From JANPCX01 sp046049865 (GTDB taxonomy: Bacteria; Pseudomonadota; Gammaproteobacteria; Burkholderiales; Burkholderiaceae_C), in NCBI GenBank assembly GCA_046049865.1, contig JBJOQO010000004.1:44003-108002 (forward strand): DNA of 64,000 nucleotides, written 5' to 3'. This document shows, one piece after another, positions 43,983 to 52,152 of this stretch. Each line of letters starts with the position of its first letter. Position 1 is the stretch's first letter. Position numbers and translations under genes: made by a program. The notes under the pieces are model-generated. The model worked only from the letters and a program-made list of their open reading frames with translations. It made no database searches and was not told the DNA's origin.

Positions 43983-44783
43983 ATGAATTCCTCAAACAAA
44001 ATTCACCGCAGATCCCTGGTTTTGGCGGGGGCTTTGTCTGTTTTGGCTACCAACGAAGCTCGTGCGGCACAAAAACAGTCGCTCGAAGACCCCATGCGCC
44101 TTGGGGTGGACGACGCTTTGATGAAGTCGGGCTTGGCGCGGGCACTGCAGCGGGCCTTTGGGGTGGACACTGGCGTCGCCGTCAACCTGACCAGTGGCCC
44201 CGCACTGGCCATGCTGGAGGCCACCGAGCTGGGCGACATGGATGCCGCATTGACCAATGTGAGTTGGTTAGAGTCGCAAATTGAAAAGCAGGGTCTGGTG
44301 CACGACAGGCGTGCTATCGCCACCGGCGGCTTGTTGCTGGTTGGCCCCGCCGCCCTGGCCAAAGCCCTGGATGCCAAACGCGACATCGTTTTGGCCCTGC
44401 AGCGCCTGTCACAAGCGCAAGTACCCTTCATCAGCGGCAGCCCCGGCTCAGGAAGCCAGCTCGCGGAACAAGCCTTGTGGCGAGCCGCGGAAGTCGTGCC
44501 GGATCCGACCTGGCACTTCCCACCCACGGGCGACGCCACGATGATCAGCCAAGCCAAAGACAAACAGGCCTGCATGCTCGTGGAAGCAGGCGCCTGGATG
44601 GCGCAAGGCGGTGGCAGCGGCTATGCAGTGCTGGTAGAGGGCGACCAAAAGTTGAACATGCCCGTGCACGTGATGCGTTCCTTCCGCGTTAACCACCCCG
44701 CAGGCAAGCTCTTCGTCAATTGGATTGCGGGCGGGCGCGGGCGGCGTGTCGTCGCCGGCCAGCGCGGCTACCGCAGCGCATGA
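43983..44783 (+). CDS. Periplasmic binding protein, TupA (tungstate)-like
   Basis: A 266-residue exported substrate-binding protein with a Tat-like signal (HRRSLVLAGALSVLATNEARA-A). The pattern matches the TupA/PstS-type oxyanion-binding fold: GLARALQRAF..TGVAVNL, ATELGDMDAALTNVSWLE, VHDRRAIATGGLLLVGPAAL, PFISGSPGSGSQLAEQALW and a closing FVNWIAGGRGRRVVAGQRG. In place of tupBC permease genes, the next gene is a MOSC protein whose ATG overlaps this stop (ATGA). Tungstate or molybdate as ligand is inferred. As an orphan it may serve a permease encoded elsewhere. Confidence 0.72.
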   Translation: MNSSNKIHRRSLVLAGALSVLATNEARAAQKQSLEDPMRLGVDDALMKSGLARALQRAFGVDTGVAVNLTSGPALAMLEATELGDMDAALTNVSWLESQIEKQGLVHDRRAIATGGLLLVGPAALAKALDAKRDIVLALQRLSQAQVPFISGSPGSGSQLAEQALWRAAEVVPDPTWHFPPTGDATMISQAKDKQACMLVEAGAWMAQGGGSGYAVLVEGDQKLNMPVHVMRSFRVNHPAGKLFVNWIAGGRGRRVVAGQRGYRSA

Positions 44784-45355
44784 CCCCACCGCGGCAACTG
44801 CTGTCCGTGAACCGCGCCACGGCCAGAACCGTGCGCATCCACGGCAGGGATGTGCTCACGGCCATCTACAAACAGAAGGTTGACGGCCTGGTCGAGGTGG
44901 GCCCCATGGGCCTGCAGGGCGACGAACAAGCCGACCTCACGGTGCACGGCGGCCTGTCCAAAGCCGTCTACGCCTACCCCAGCGAGCACTACCCCTTTTG
45001 GCAAACCGTGCGCACCCAGGCCCAGGTGGGTTTATGGGACGAAGCTTTGCAACCCGGCGCCATGGGCGAGAACCTCACCCTGTCGGGTTTGCTCGAAAAC
45101 CAAGTGTGGGTGGGCGACTTGCTGCGCTTCGAACACTGCGAACTCGCTGTGAGCGAGCCGCGCCAACCTTGCTTCAAATTCAACGCTGCCATGGGTTTCA
45201 ACCAGGCCACGAAATTGATGGTGCAAAGCGGCTGGTGCGGGTTTTATTTGGCGGTGCGGGTGCCGGGGCGCATTCAGGCCGGCGAAAGTTTTGAATTGAT
45301 TCCGGGGCCGCGTGAGGTCGGCATACCGGAGCTGTTTCGCAGCCGGGCGCGGTAG
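44780..45355 (+). CDS. MOSC domain protein, YiiM type
   Basis: A 191-residue MOSC-domain protein of the YiiM class. Visible features are RATARTVRIHGRDVLTAIYK, GLQGDEQADLTVHGGLSKAVYAYPSEHYPFW, GENLTLSGLLENQVWVGD and the conserved Cys in EPRQPCFKFN. MOSC proteins deliver or use molybdenum cofactor; E. coli YiiM reduces N-hydroxylated base analogues. It is translationally coupled to a TupA-like oxyanion-binding protein, which fits a molybdenum/tungsten theme. Exact substrate unknown. Confidence 0.88.
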   Translation: MTPPRQLLSVNRATARTVRIHGRDVLTAIYKQKVDGLVEVGPMGLQGDEQADLTVHGGLSKAVYAYPSEHYPFWQTVRTQAQVGLWDEALQPGAMGENLTLSGLLENQVWVGDLLRFEHCELAVSEPRQPCFKFNAAMGFNQATKLMVQSGWCGFYLAVRVPGRIQAGESFELIPGPREVGIPELFRSRAR

Positions 45356-45389
45356 AACGGCAACTTGCGAATCGTGCGGGTGACGGCAG

Positions 45390-45719
45390 TCAGTCCGGCA
45401 CTGCACCGACCTGCCAAAGCACGTCGCATTTCTTGCAGTGCCGCAGCAACGGCGTTCCCGGTTTGGCGTCGGTTTCCAGCGGGGCCCCTACAGCGCCACC
45501 ACAGTCCGGGCACAGAAAACGGGACCCCATGCGCGACAGGACTGTGAAAAGGGCAGCAACAATACAAAGGAACCAAACCACACCAAAAACCTGTTGCCAA
45601 CGGACTTCGGTTATCCAGTACATCCCCAATGCCAACAGCACCATGCCAACGATGGCAACTCCCAAAATCCCTGCCCCCTGGCGATCCATGAACTGATGCG
45701 CCCTCTTCACGGTCGTCAT
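45390..45719 (-). CDS. Small membrane protein with C-terminal zinc ribbon
   Basis: A 109-residue protein with two hydrophobic helices (about residues 17-37 and 45-65) and a C-terminal zinc-ribbon-like pair, CPDC and CKKC, about 25 residues apart. The ATG at 45719 has a GAGGGG site. I recognise no named family. It is transcribed divergently from rlmJ across 100 bp and converges on the MOSC gene. Confidence 0.65.
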   Translation of the reverse strand: MTTVKRAHQFMDRQGAGILGVAIVGMVLLALGMYWITEVRWQQVFGVVWFLCIVAALFTVLSRMGSRFLCPDCGGAVGAPLETDAKPGTPLLRHCKKCDVLWQVGAVPD

Positions 45720-45819
45720 TTTTTCCCCTCTCTCTTCTTTGCACTCAATACGTGGGTGAGTCAGGCTATCACGCCGCCCATAAGACAATACCCACCGACC
45801 CCTCTGGAGATTGCCCCCC

Positions 45820-46704
45820 ATGCTCGCCTACCGACACGCCTTTCACGCGGGCAACCACGCCGATGTACTCAAGCACACCGTTTTGGCCCTGGTGCTGCGT
45901 TACATGAATCAAAAAGACAAACCCTATCGCCTGGTGGACACGCACTCAGGTGCCGGGGGCTATTCGCTGGAAGGGCGTTACGCGCAAAAGAAGGGCGAGT
46001 ACGAAGAAGGCATAGGCCGTCTTTGGGCGATGGACGCCGCGCAGCGTGAGGCCATGCCAGCGGCGGTGGCTGACTACTTGGAATTGGTGCGCCAGTTCAA
46101 CCCCGGCGGCGACCAGCCTGCTGGCAAGGTGGCCGTGCAGCTGGAACAGTATCCGGGTTCGCCCGCCATTGCCCGGTCCCTGCTGCGCCCGCAAGACCAA
46201 ATGCGTTTGTTCGAACTGCACCCCACCGACTTCCGGATTTTGGAGTCTTACATGGCCGAGCAGCGTGGGGCGGAGGTGAAGCAGCTTGACGGGTTTGACA
46301 GCCTCAAGGGCCAGGTGCCCCCTTCAAGCCGCCGCGCCGTGGTGCTGATGGACCCGAGTTACGAAGGCCACAAAGACTATGGCCGTGTGGTGGCCAGCCT
46401 GCGCGCTGCCCTGGAGCGTTTCGCCGAAGGTGTTTACATGGTGTGGTACCCGCAGGTGCAAAAACTGGAAGCGGCGCAACTGCCCAAACGTTTGGAAGCA
46501 CTGGCACCCAAAGGCTGGTTGCATGCGCGGCTGACGGTGCAGCAGCCTGATTCACAAGGTTTTGGTTTAGCGGGCAGTGGCATGTTCATCTTGAACCCGC
46601 CCTACACCTTGCACGATGAGTTGCTCACCGTATTGCCGTACCTGACCGAGGTGCTCGGGCAGTATGAAGGGGCGAACTACTTGTTGGAACAGAAGGCGGC
46701 GTGA
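45820..46704 (+). CDS. rlmJ: 23S rRNA (adenine(2030)-N(6))-methyltransferase
   Basis: Methylates A2030 of 23S rRNA. The 294-residue protein begins with the RlmJ signature MLAYRHAFHAGNHADVLKH, followed by the SAM-binding DTHSGAGGYSL, EEGIGRLW, and the N6-methyltransferase motif IV as DPSYEGHKDY (usually DPPYE; the second Pro is Ser here). The ending GSGMFILNPPYTLHDEL is typical. The ATG at 45820 has a GGAGA site; the TTG at 45811 is less likely. Confidence 0.95.
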   Translation: MLAYRHAFHAGNHADVLKHTVLALVLRYMNQKDKPYRLVDTHSGAGGYSLEGRYAQKKGEYEEGIGRLWAMDAAQREAMPAAVADYLELVRQFNPGGDQPAGKVAVQLEQYPGSPAIARSLLRPQDQMRLFELHPTDFRILESYMAEQRGAEVKQLDGFDSLKGQVPPSSRRAVVLMDPSYEGHKDYGRVVASLRAALERFAEGVYMVWYPQVQKLEAAQLPKRLEALAPKGWLHARLTVQQPDSQGFGLAGSGMFILNPPYTLHDELLTVLPYLTEVLGQYEGANYLLEQKAA

Positions 46705-46710
46705 AGAGCC

Positions 46711-46959
46711 ATGGCATTCACCGAGCCTGAAAAAATCAAAATGCGCGCGCTCAAGGGCGTAGGTGACACCGTGATATCGCGGTTGGAGCAAATGGGTTAC
46801 TCGTCGTTGTCGCAATTGGTGGATGAAGACCCTTTGTTCATCACCCAACAAATCTCTCAGATGATGGGCTCTACCTGCTGGCACAACAGCCCTCAGGCGC
46901 GCGGCGCCATCAGCGCCATTGTGGCCATGGCGGTGCACGAGGCAAGCCAATCCAACTGA
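46711..46959 (+). CDS. Small helix-hairpin-helix protein
   Basis: An 82-residue protein with a helix-hairpin-helix core (KIKMRALKGVGDTVISRLEQMGYSSLSQLVDEDP), the type that binds DNA without sequence specificity, and a C-terminal helix with HNSPQARGAISAIVAMAV. It resembles short HhH proteins such as Cdd1-like pathogenicity-locus proteins, but no function is established. It starts six bases after rlmJ and ends 16 bases before the CoA transferase, so it is probably read with both. Confidence 0.7.
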   Translation: MAFTEPEKIKMRALKGVGDTVISRLEQMGYSSLSQLVDEDPLFITQQISQMMGSTCWHNSPQARGAISAIVAMAVHEASQSN

Positions 46960-46975
46960 CACCGGAGGTGGGCGC

Positions 46976-48151
46976 ATGGGCCCCTTGCATGGACTGAAAG
47001 TCATCGAACTGGGCCAGCTCATCGCCGGCCCCTTTGCTGCGAAAACCTTGGCCGACTTTGGCGCTGAAGTCATCAAGATTGAACCGCCCGGCAGTGGCGA
47101 CCCACTGCGCCAATGGCGTTTGCTGCACAACGGAACGAGTGTGTGGTGGCAAGTGCAGTCGCGCAACAAACACAGTGTGGCACTGGATTTGAAAGACCCC
47201 GCGTCGCGCGACATCGTGCGCGCTCTCATCCTTGAAGCCGACATCCTCATCGAAAACTTCAAGCCCGGCGTGATGGAATCATGGGGCATGGGTTATGAAG
47301 ACCTGAGCGTCAGCAATCCAGGGCTCATCATGTGCCGCATCAGCGGTTGCGGCCAAACCGGTCCCTACAAAGACCGCCCGGGTTTTGCTGCCGTGGCCGA
47401 GGCCATGGGTGGGCTGCGTCACCTCACAGCAGAACCCGGCCGTGTGCCGGTGCGCATGGGCGTGAGTTTGGGCGATACGCTGGCGTCCCTGCATGGCGTG
47501 ATCGGCATCTTGATGGCCTTGCAGCACCGTCACCAAAGCATCAGTCCCGACGCACCCAAAGGCAAAGGCCAGGTGGTGGATGTGGCGCTGTATGAAGCGG
47601 TGTTCAACTGCATGGAAAGCCTGCTGCCCGAGTACAGCGCTTTTGGTGCCATTCGCCAACCAGCGGGCGGTGCGCTGCCGGGCATCGCACCGAGCAATGC
47701 CTACCCCTGTGTAGACGGCTGGGTGCTGGTCGCGGGCAATGGCGACTCCATTTTCAAACGGCTGATGCATGCCATGGACCGAGACGACCTGGGGCTGGAC
47801 CCAGACCTTGCGGGCAACGCAGGCCGTGTCGCGCGTGTCGCTGAAATTGACGCTGCAATTGGCGCGTGGACCCAAACCCGCAGCGTGGCGGATGTGCTCA
47901 CCACCTTGGAGGCTGCGCAAGTGCCCGCAGGCCGCATCTACACCGCACAAGACATTGCCCAAGATCCGCACTACCGCGCGCGCGGCATGATTCAGCAAAT
48001 CACCACGGCAGATGGTTTGCAATTGGATGTGCCCGGCATCGTGCCCAAACTCAGCCTCACGCCCGGGGCCATCACACGTTTGGCACCGGAATTGGGGCAG
48101 GACAATCACAGCGTCCTGGGATCATCCAACGCAGAAAGCACCCCGCCGTGA
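46976..48151 (+). CDS. CaiB/BaiF family CoA transferase
   Basis: A 391-residue class III CoA transferase that moves CoA between carboxylic acids. It has GLKVIELGQLIAGPFAAKTLADFGAEVIKIEPPGSGDPLR at the N-terminus, SRNKHSVALDLKDP, ENFKPGVMESWGMGYEDL, the GQTGPYKDRPGF segment, the catalytic Asp in MGVSLGDTLASLHG, and QVVDVALYEAVFNCMES. Close relatives are formyl- or succinyl-CoA transferases, but the acids are not readable. The ATG at 46976 follows a GGAGG site. It overlaps the HPP gene start (GTGA). Confidence 0.9.
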   Translation: MGPLHGLKVIELGQLIAGPFAAKTLADFGAEVIKIEPPGSGDPLRQWRLLHNGTSVWWQVQSRNKHSVALDLKDPASRDIVRALILEADILIENFKPGVMESWGMGYEDLSVSNPGLIMCRISGCGQTGPYKDRPGFAAVAEAMGGLRHLTAEPGRVPVRMGVSLGDTLASLHGVIGILMALQHRHQSISPDAPKGKGQVVDVALYEAVFNCMESLLPEYSAFGAIRQPAGGALPGIAPSNAYPCVDGWVLVAGNGDSIFKRLMHAMDRDDLGLDPDLAGNAGRVARVAEIDAAIGAWTQTRSVADVLTTLEAAQVPAGRIYTAQDIAQDPHYRARGMIQQITTADGLQLDVPGIVPKLSLTPGAITRLAPELGQDNHSVLGSSNAESTPP

Positions 48152-48696
48152 GGAAAACCACCGAGCCCGTGGCGGGCCGCGCCTGGCACCAACGCCCCAT
48201 GTGCCGTTTGGTTTGGTGCGTCTTCGGTGCCGCGGTCGGCATCAGTGCGGCCTTGTGGGTGGTCGGCCCACTGCACAACAGTTTTCTGCTCGCGTCCTTG
48301 GGCGGCTCCACCATCTTTCTCTTCGGATTGACGCGGGCCCCAGCCGCGCAACCTCGCGCCCTGTTTGGCGGACATCTGGGTGGTGCCTTGATCGGGATCG
48401 CGTGTTTCCAGGCTTTCGGTGACGCCTTGCCGGTCTATGCCCTGGCGACATCACTGGCCTTGTGCTTCATGCTGCTCACCCGCACCGTGCACCCACCGGC
48501 GGGCGCCAACCCCATCTTGATGATTTACGTGCACGCCACTTGGTCGCACTTGTGGAACCCTGTGTTGCTGGGGGTGGGTTGCCTCGCACTCGTGGCCATG
48601 CTGTGGAGTCGTCTGTACCCCGATTTGGCGCGCTACCCGGTGTCACCTTGGGAGCCCTCGCCGCCGACATTGAACTGGGGTGGCTGGAAGGACTGA
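48148..48696 (+). CDS. HPP family membrane protein
   Basis: A 182-residue integral membrane protein of the HPP family, with about four helices, the family motif HPPAGANPILMIY, and LLASLGGSTIFLFGLTRAPAAQPRALFGGHLGGALIG. Some plant and cyanobacterial HPP proteins transport nitrite, but bacterial roles are mostly unknown. Start chosen as GTG at 48148, overlapping the CoA-transferase stop; ATG at 48199 is an alternative that would lose only the polar N-terminus. Confidence 0.82.
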   Translation: MRKTTEPVAGRAWHQRPMCRLVWCVFGAAVGISAALWVVGPLHNSFLLASLGGSTIFLFGLTRAPAAQPRALFGGHLGGALIGIACFQAFGDALPVYALATSLALCFMLLTRTVHPPAGANPILMIYVHATWSHLWNPVLLGVGCLALVAMLWSRLYPDLARYPVSPWEPSPPTLNWGGWKD

Positions 48697-48775
48697 AGCC
48701 CAGGGTCGCGCAGCTTTCACAGCGCCGTCATGCAGCGATGCCAACATACGCCGCATCGCCATCATCGACCCCCTC

Positions 48776-50062
48776 ATGCCTCTCGCACCCAGTGCGCAAA
48801 ACGGTCGACCACTTCCGCCTCGACTGGGCCTTTTGATCGGCGCGCAGTTTTTCTCCGCGCTGGCAGACAACGCCCTGCTCATCGTCACCATCGCCCTGTT
48901 GATCGAACAAGGGCTTCCCGCTTGGTGGGCACCCTTGCTGAAGTTGGGTTTCACCCTGTCCTATGTGCTGCTCGCGCCCTTTGTGGGGCCCATCGCCGAT
49001 GCCATTCCCAAGGCGCGCTTGATGGCCTGGATGAATGGGCTCAAGGCCGTGGGCGTGTTGGGTTTACTCGGTGGCTGGCATCCGGCCTTGGCATTTGCGG
49101 TGGTGGGTTTGGCCGCAGCGATTTATGCGCCGGCGAAATACGGCTTGGTGACGGAATGGGTGCAGCCTGATCAACTGGTGGCGGCCAACGCGTGGTTCGA
49201 AGTGTCTGTGGTGGGCGCCGCGCTGCTCGGTGCGGTGCTTGGCGGCTTGTTGGTCAGCCCTTGGTGCCTGGCGCAGTTTGGTTTGGTGGGCGTTTGGTCG
49301 GACTCGCTGCCAAGCGTCTACAGCGGCTCGCTGATGGGTTTGTTGCTGGTCTACGCCGTGGCGGGTGTGCTCAACCTGGGCGTGCCCGACAGCGGGGCAA
49401 CCTACCCACCCAGCCACCAACACCCGCAGACCCTGGTGCGCGAGTTTTGGCAAGCCAACCGTACCTTGTGGGCAGACCGGGATGGTGGTTTGTCGCTCGC
49501 CGTTACCACCTTGTTCTGGGGGCTCGGTGCCACCTTGCAGTTCGCTGTGTTGCGCTGGGCGGCCGACGTGCTTTATTTGCCACTAGACCAAGCAGCCTAT
49601 TTGCAAGCGGCCGTGGCGGTGGGGGTGGTGGTGGGCGCTGGGGCGGCGGGCCGGTGGGTGCCGCTGCATCAGGCGCACCGCTTGTTGGGTGTGGGTGTGT
49701 TGCTCGGCGGCTTGGTTGCAGCGGTGGCCAGCAGCCGCAGCTTGACGGTGGCGCTGCCCCTCTTGGTGTTGGTGGGTGCAGCGGGCGGCTTGCTGGTGGT
49801 GCCACTGAATGCCTTGCTGCAGCACCGGGGTTACCAATTGCTCAGTGCTGGGCGTTCGGTTGCGGTTCAGGGTTTCAATGAAAACGCGAGCGTGCTGGTG
49901 ATGTTGGGGCTGTACGCCCTGATGTTGGCCGCTGACATGTCCGTCGTCACCTTCATCACCGTCTTTGGAGTGGCCATTGGCCTGGCGATGGCGTTGCTGA
50001 TGGTCCGCGAGCGCCAGCGCGACTTGCGAGCGGCCTTGTTGCGGCCAACGCCGCCTACGTGA
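48776..50062 (+). CDS. lplT: Lysophospholipid transporter LplT
   Basis: A 428-residue major facilitator with about twelve hydrophobic segments, matching LplT, which flips lysophosphatidylethanolamine across the inner membrane for re-acylation. Family segments include GAQFFSALADNALLIVTIALL, LAPFVGPIADAIPKARLMAWMNGLKAVGV and IYAPAKYGLVTEW. The usual partner aas (acyltransferase) is not beside it. The ATG at 48776 lacks a strong ribosome site; an upstream in-frame stretch overlapping the HPP stop is unlike the family. Confidence 0.88.
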   Translation: MPLAPSAQNGRPLPPRLGLLIGAQFFSALADNALLIVTIALLIEQGLPAWWAPLLKLGFTLSYVLLAPFVGPIADAIPKARLMAWMNGLKAVGVLGLLGGWHPALAFAVVGLAAAIYAPAKYGLVTEWVQPDQLVAANAWFEVSVVGAALLGAVLGGLLVSPWCLAQFGLVGVWSDSLPSVYSGSLMGLLLVYAVAGVLNLGVPDSGATYPPSHQHPQTLVREFWQANRTLWADRDGGLSLAVTTLFWGLGATLQFAVLRWAADVLYLPLDQAAYLQAAVAVGVVVGAGAAGRWVPLHQAHRLLGVGVLLGGLVAAVASSRSLTVALPLLVLVGAAGGLLVVPLNALLQHRGYQLLSAGRSVAVQGFNENASVLVMLGLYALMLAADMSVVTFITVFGVAIGLAMALLMVRERQRDLRAALLRPTPPT

Positions 50063-50068
50063 GGCGCA

Positions 50069-51310
50069 TCAAGTGTGGGGCTGTACCTCGGCGGGAAACA
50101 ACATGCCAGGTTGTTGGTCCGCCTGGCGAATCACGGTTTGCAACACACCTTCAAAACGCGCCACGATGCGGTCCCAGTCCCATTGGCTGGCGGTGTGGCG
50201 GGCGGCGGCGGCCATGGATTGGCGTTGCAAAGGGTTTTGCGCCAGCAGCAACGCGGCCTGCACAAATGCGGCCTGCTGGGCGAAAGGCACGGTCACGCCG
50301 TTCTCGCCAGACTGAATCAATTGCGCTGCCGCCGCATAGTTGTAGGCCACCACGGGCAGGCCACTGGCTATGGCCTCTAGGGTGACGTTGCCAAAGGTTT
50401 CAGTCACGCTGGGAAATAAAAAGAGATCGGCAGATGCATAGTGGGCAGCCAAGTCGTCGCCGCTGCGCTGGCCTGCAAAGATGGCGCTCGGGTAACGCGC
50501 TTGCAAAACTGCACGCATCGGCCCATCACCCACCAAGAGCAAACGCGCGCGTGGCTCGCGTGCCAGCACGGCATCGAAGGCGTCGGCCACGGTGTCGAGG
50601 TTTTTTTCTGGCGCCAAACGCCCCACACAGGCCAGCACCAGGTCTTGTGGCGCCACGCCCCATGAGGCGCGCAGCGGTTCACTGCGACGCGCGGGGTTGA
50701 ATTGACGCGTGTCCACGCCGCGCCCCACCACCGTGAGGTGGCGCAAGCCGCAGGCCTCCAAGTCGCGTTTGAGCGCCTCGGTGGGCACCATGGTGCAGTG
50801 GGTGCGGTTATGAAACTTGCGCAAGTAGGCCATGATGGGCTTGCGCAACCAGCCAATGCCGTAGTGCTGGCTGTAGGCGTGAAAGTTGGTGCGAAAGTCA
50901 GAGCTGATGGGCAGCTTCAGGTGGTGGGCTGCTTGCAGCGCAGACCAGCCCAAAGGGCCTTCGGTGGCAATGTGCACGACGTCGGGTCTGTGCACGGCCC
51001 ACAACTGCACCAGCGAACGTTTGGAGGGCACGCCCATGCGCAAATTCGGGTAACGCGGAATGGGCAAGCCGCGCATCAACACCTCGTGAAAACGCACGCT
51101 GCGGTCGCCGGACTCTTGTTTGTCTTGTCTGGGGCGTATCAATTGCACGTCGTGGTTGCGGTGGTGCAAACCTTCCACCACTTTGGCAATCGTCATGGCC
51201 ACGCCATTGACTTCCGGTGGGTAGGTTTCTGTGACCACCGCGATTCGCAGCGACCGATGCACGGCCGGGTAGTTGTCCACCAAGATGCCGGGGGGTGCTG
51301 GAATGTCCAT
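50069..51310 (-). CDS. GT4-family glycosyltransferase (MgtA-like)
   Basis: A 413-residue GT-B glycosyltransferase. The acceptor half starts RIAVVTETYPPEVNGVAMTI and includes HRPDVVHIATEGPLG and DFRTNFHAYSQHYG; the donor half has VGRGVDTRQFNPARR, LACVGRLAPEKNLDTVADAF, and the E-x7-E motif in SVTETFGNVTLEAIASGLPVV. The closest known type is the GDP-mannose-dependent alpha-mannosyltransferase that modifies diacylglycerol or PI-like lipids. The acceptor is not certain. Single gene, convergent with lplT (6 bp between stops). Confidence 0.88.
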   Translation of the reverse strand: MDIPAPPGILVDNYPAVHRSLRIAVVTETYPPEVNGVAMTIAKVVEGLHHRNHDVQLIRPRQDKQESGDRSVRFHEVLMRGLPIPRYPNLRMGVPSKRSLVQLWAVHRPDVVHIATEGPLGWSALQAAHHLKLPISSDFRTNFHAYSQHYGIGWLRKPIMAYLRKFHNRTHCTMVPTEALKRDLEACGLRHLTVVGRGVDTRQFNPARRSEPLRASWGVAPQDLVLACVGRLAPEKNLDTVADAFDAVLAREPRARLLLVGDGPMRAVLQARYPSAIFAGQRSGDDLAAHYASADLFLFPSVTETFGNVTLEAIASGLPVVAYNYAAAAQLIQSGENGVTVPFAQQAAFVQAALLLAQNPLQRQSMAAAARHTASQWDWDRIVARFEGVLQTVIRQADQQPGMLFPAEVQPHT

Positions 51311-51482
51311 GTTCGGAATGCTGCATTAGATACGCGACAAATTGGTGACAACGCGGAAGAGTCCGCGTTTGACACGCTCACGTCATACAAACGTCACAGC
51401 AGCTTCATCTGCCACCGTCACCATCGCGACATACAGCCCCGACATCCACCGCACGTGGGCTGGATTAACACCGAGGATTGCC

Positions 51483-52091
51483 GTGAAAGCTTACTTCAAA
51501 GAGTTAGCCGTGCAGCGTTGGGACGACCACCGCTACTACCACCACAGCCGCATCAACCAAAGCCTGCATTTGGTGAGCGCAGTGAGTTTTGTGATTGCTT
51601 ACGGTTTGTTGTTGGTGGACCCTGCCATGGCCGCCGTGCTGGCCTGGTGTGTGTCCATGACCAGCCGCCAAGCCGGGCACTTTTTCTTTGAACCCCGTGG
51701 TTACGACGAAGTCAACCAAGCCACCGACGAGCACAAAGAAGAAATCAAAATTGGCTACAACATTCGCCGCAAGATTGTGCTGATGGCGGTGTGGGTGTTG
51801 ATCCCTCTCGTTTTGTGGCTTTCACCTTCCTTGTTTGGGTTGATTGACCCCGCCCTTGATTTCAACGGTTTCATCCACGATGTGGGCACGGCCTGGTTGG
51901 CGCTGGGGGTTGCGGGCTTGTTGTTCCGCGTATTGCAACTGTGGGTGCAACAAAGTTTGGCCACGGGTTTGGTGTGGGCAAGCAAAATTTTGACCGACCC
52001 TTTCCACGACATCAAACTGTACTGGCGCTCGCCCTTTTACTTGCTGCGCGGCGAGCTGATCGACCCCATGGTGCATGTGCGCAACCATTAA
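51483..52091 (+). CDS. Mpo1/DUF962-like membrane protein (tentative)
   Basis: A 202-residue membrane protein with three or four hydrophobic stretches. His motifs HHSRINQSLHLVSAVSF and QAGHFFFEPRGYDE recall Mpo1/DUF962 proteins, which are iron-dependent dioxygenases of 2-hydroxy fatty acids in yeast; the second half (GFIHDVGTAWL...DPFHDIKLYWRSP) is unlike that family. The GTG at 51483 is the likely start, with a GAGG site six bases upstream. It has a terminator just past its stop. Function uncertain. Confidence 0.6.
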   Translation: MKAYFKELAVQRWDDHRYYHHSRINQSLHLVSAVSFVIAYGLLLVDPAMAAVLAWCVSMTSRQAGHFFFEPRGYDEVNQATDEHKEEIKIGYNIRRKIVLMAVWVLIPLVLWLSPSLFGLIDPALDFNGFIHDVGTAWLALGVAGLLFRVLQLWVQQSLATGLVWASKILTDPFHDIKLYWRSPFYLLRGELIDPMVHVRNH

Positions 52092-52103
52092 AACGCTGTC
52101 AAC

Positions 52104-52136
52104 AAAAAAGAGCCCGCATCATCACGCGGGCTTTTT
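52104..52136. terminator. Bidirectional rho-independent terminator
   Basis: Stem AGCCCGC (52111-52117) and GCGGGCT (52126-52132) around an eight-base loop, with A6 before (52104-52109) and T5 after. It separates the convergent Mpo1-like and aminotransferase genes and can act in both directions. Confidence 0.88.
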
Positions 52137-52152
52137 GTTGCGCTAGCCCTGC

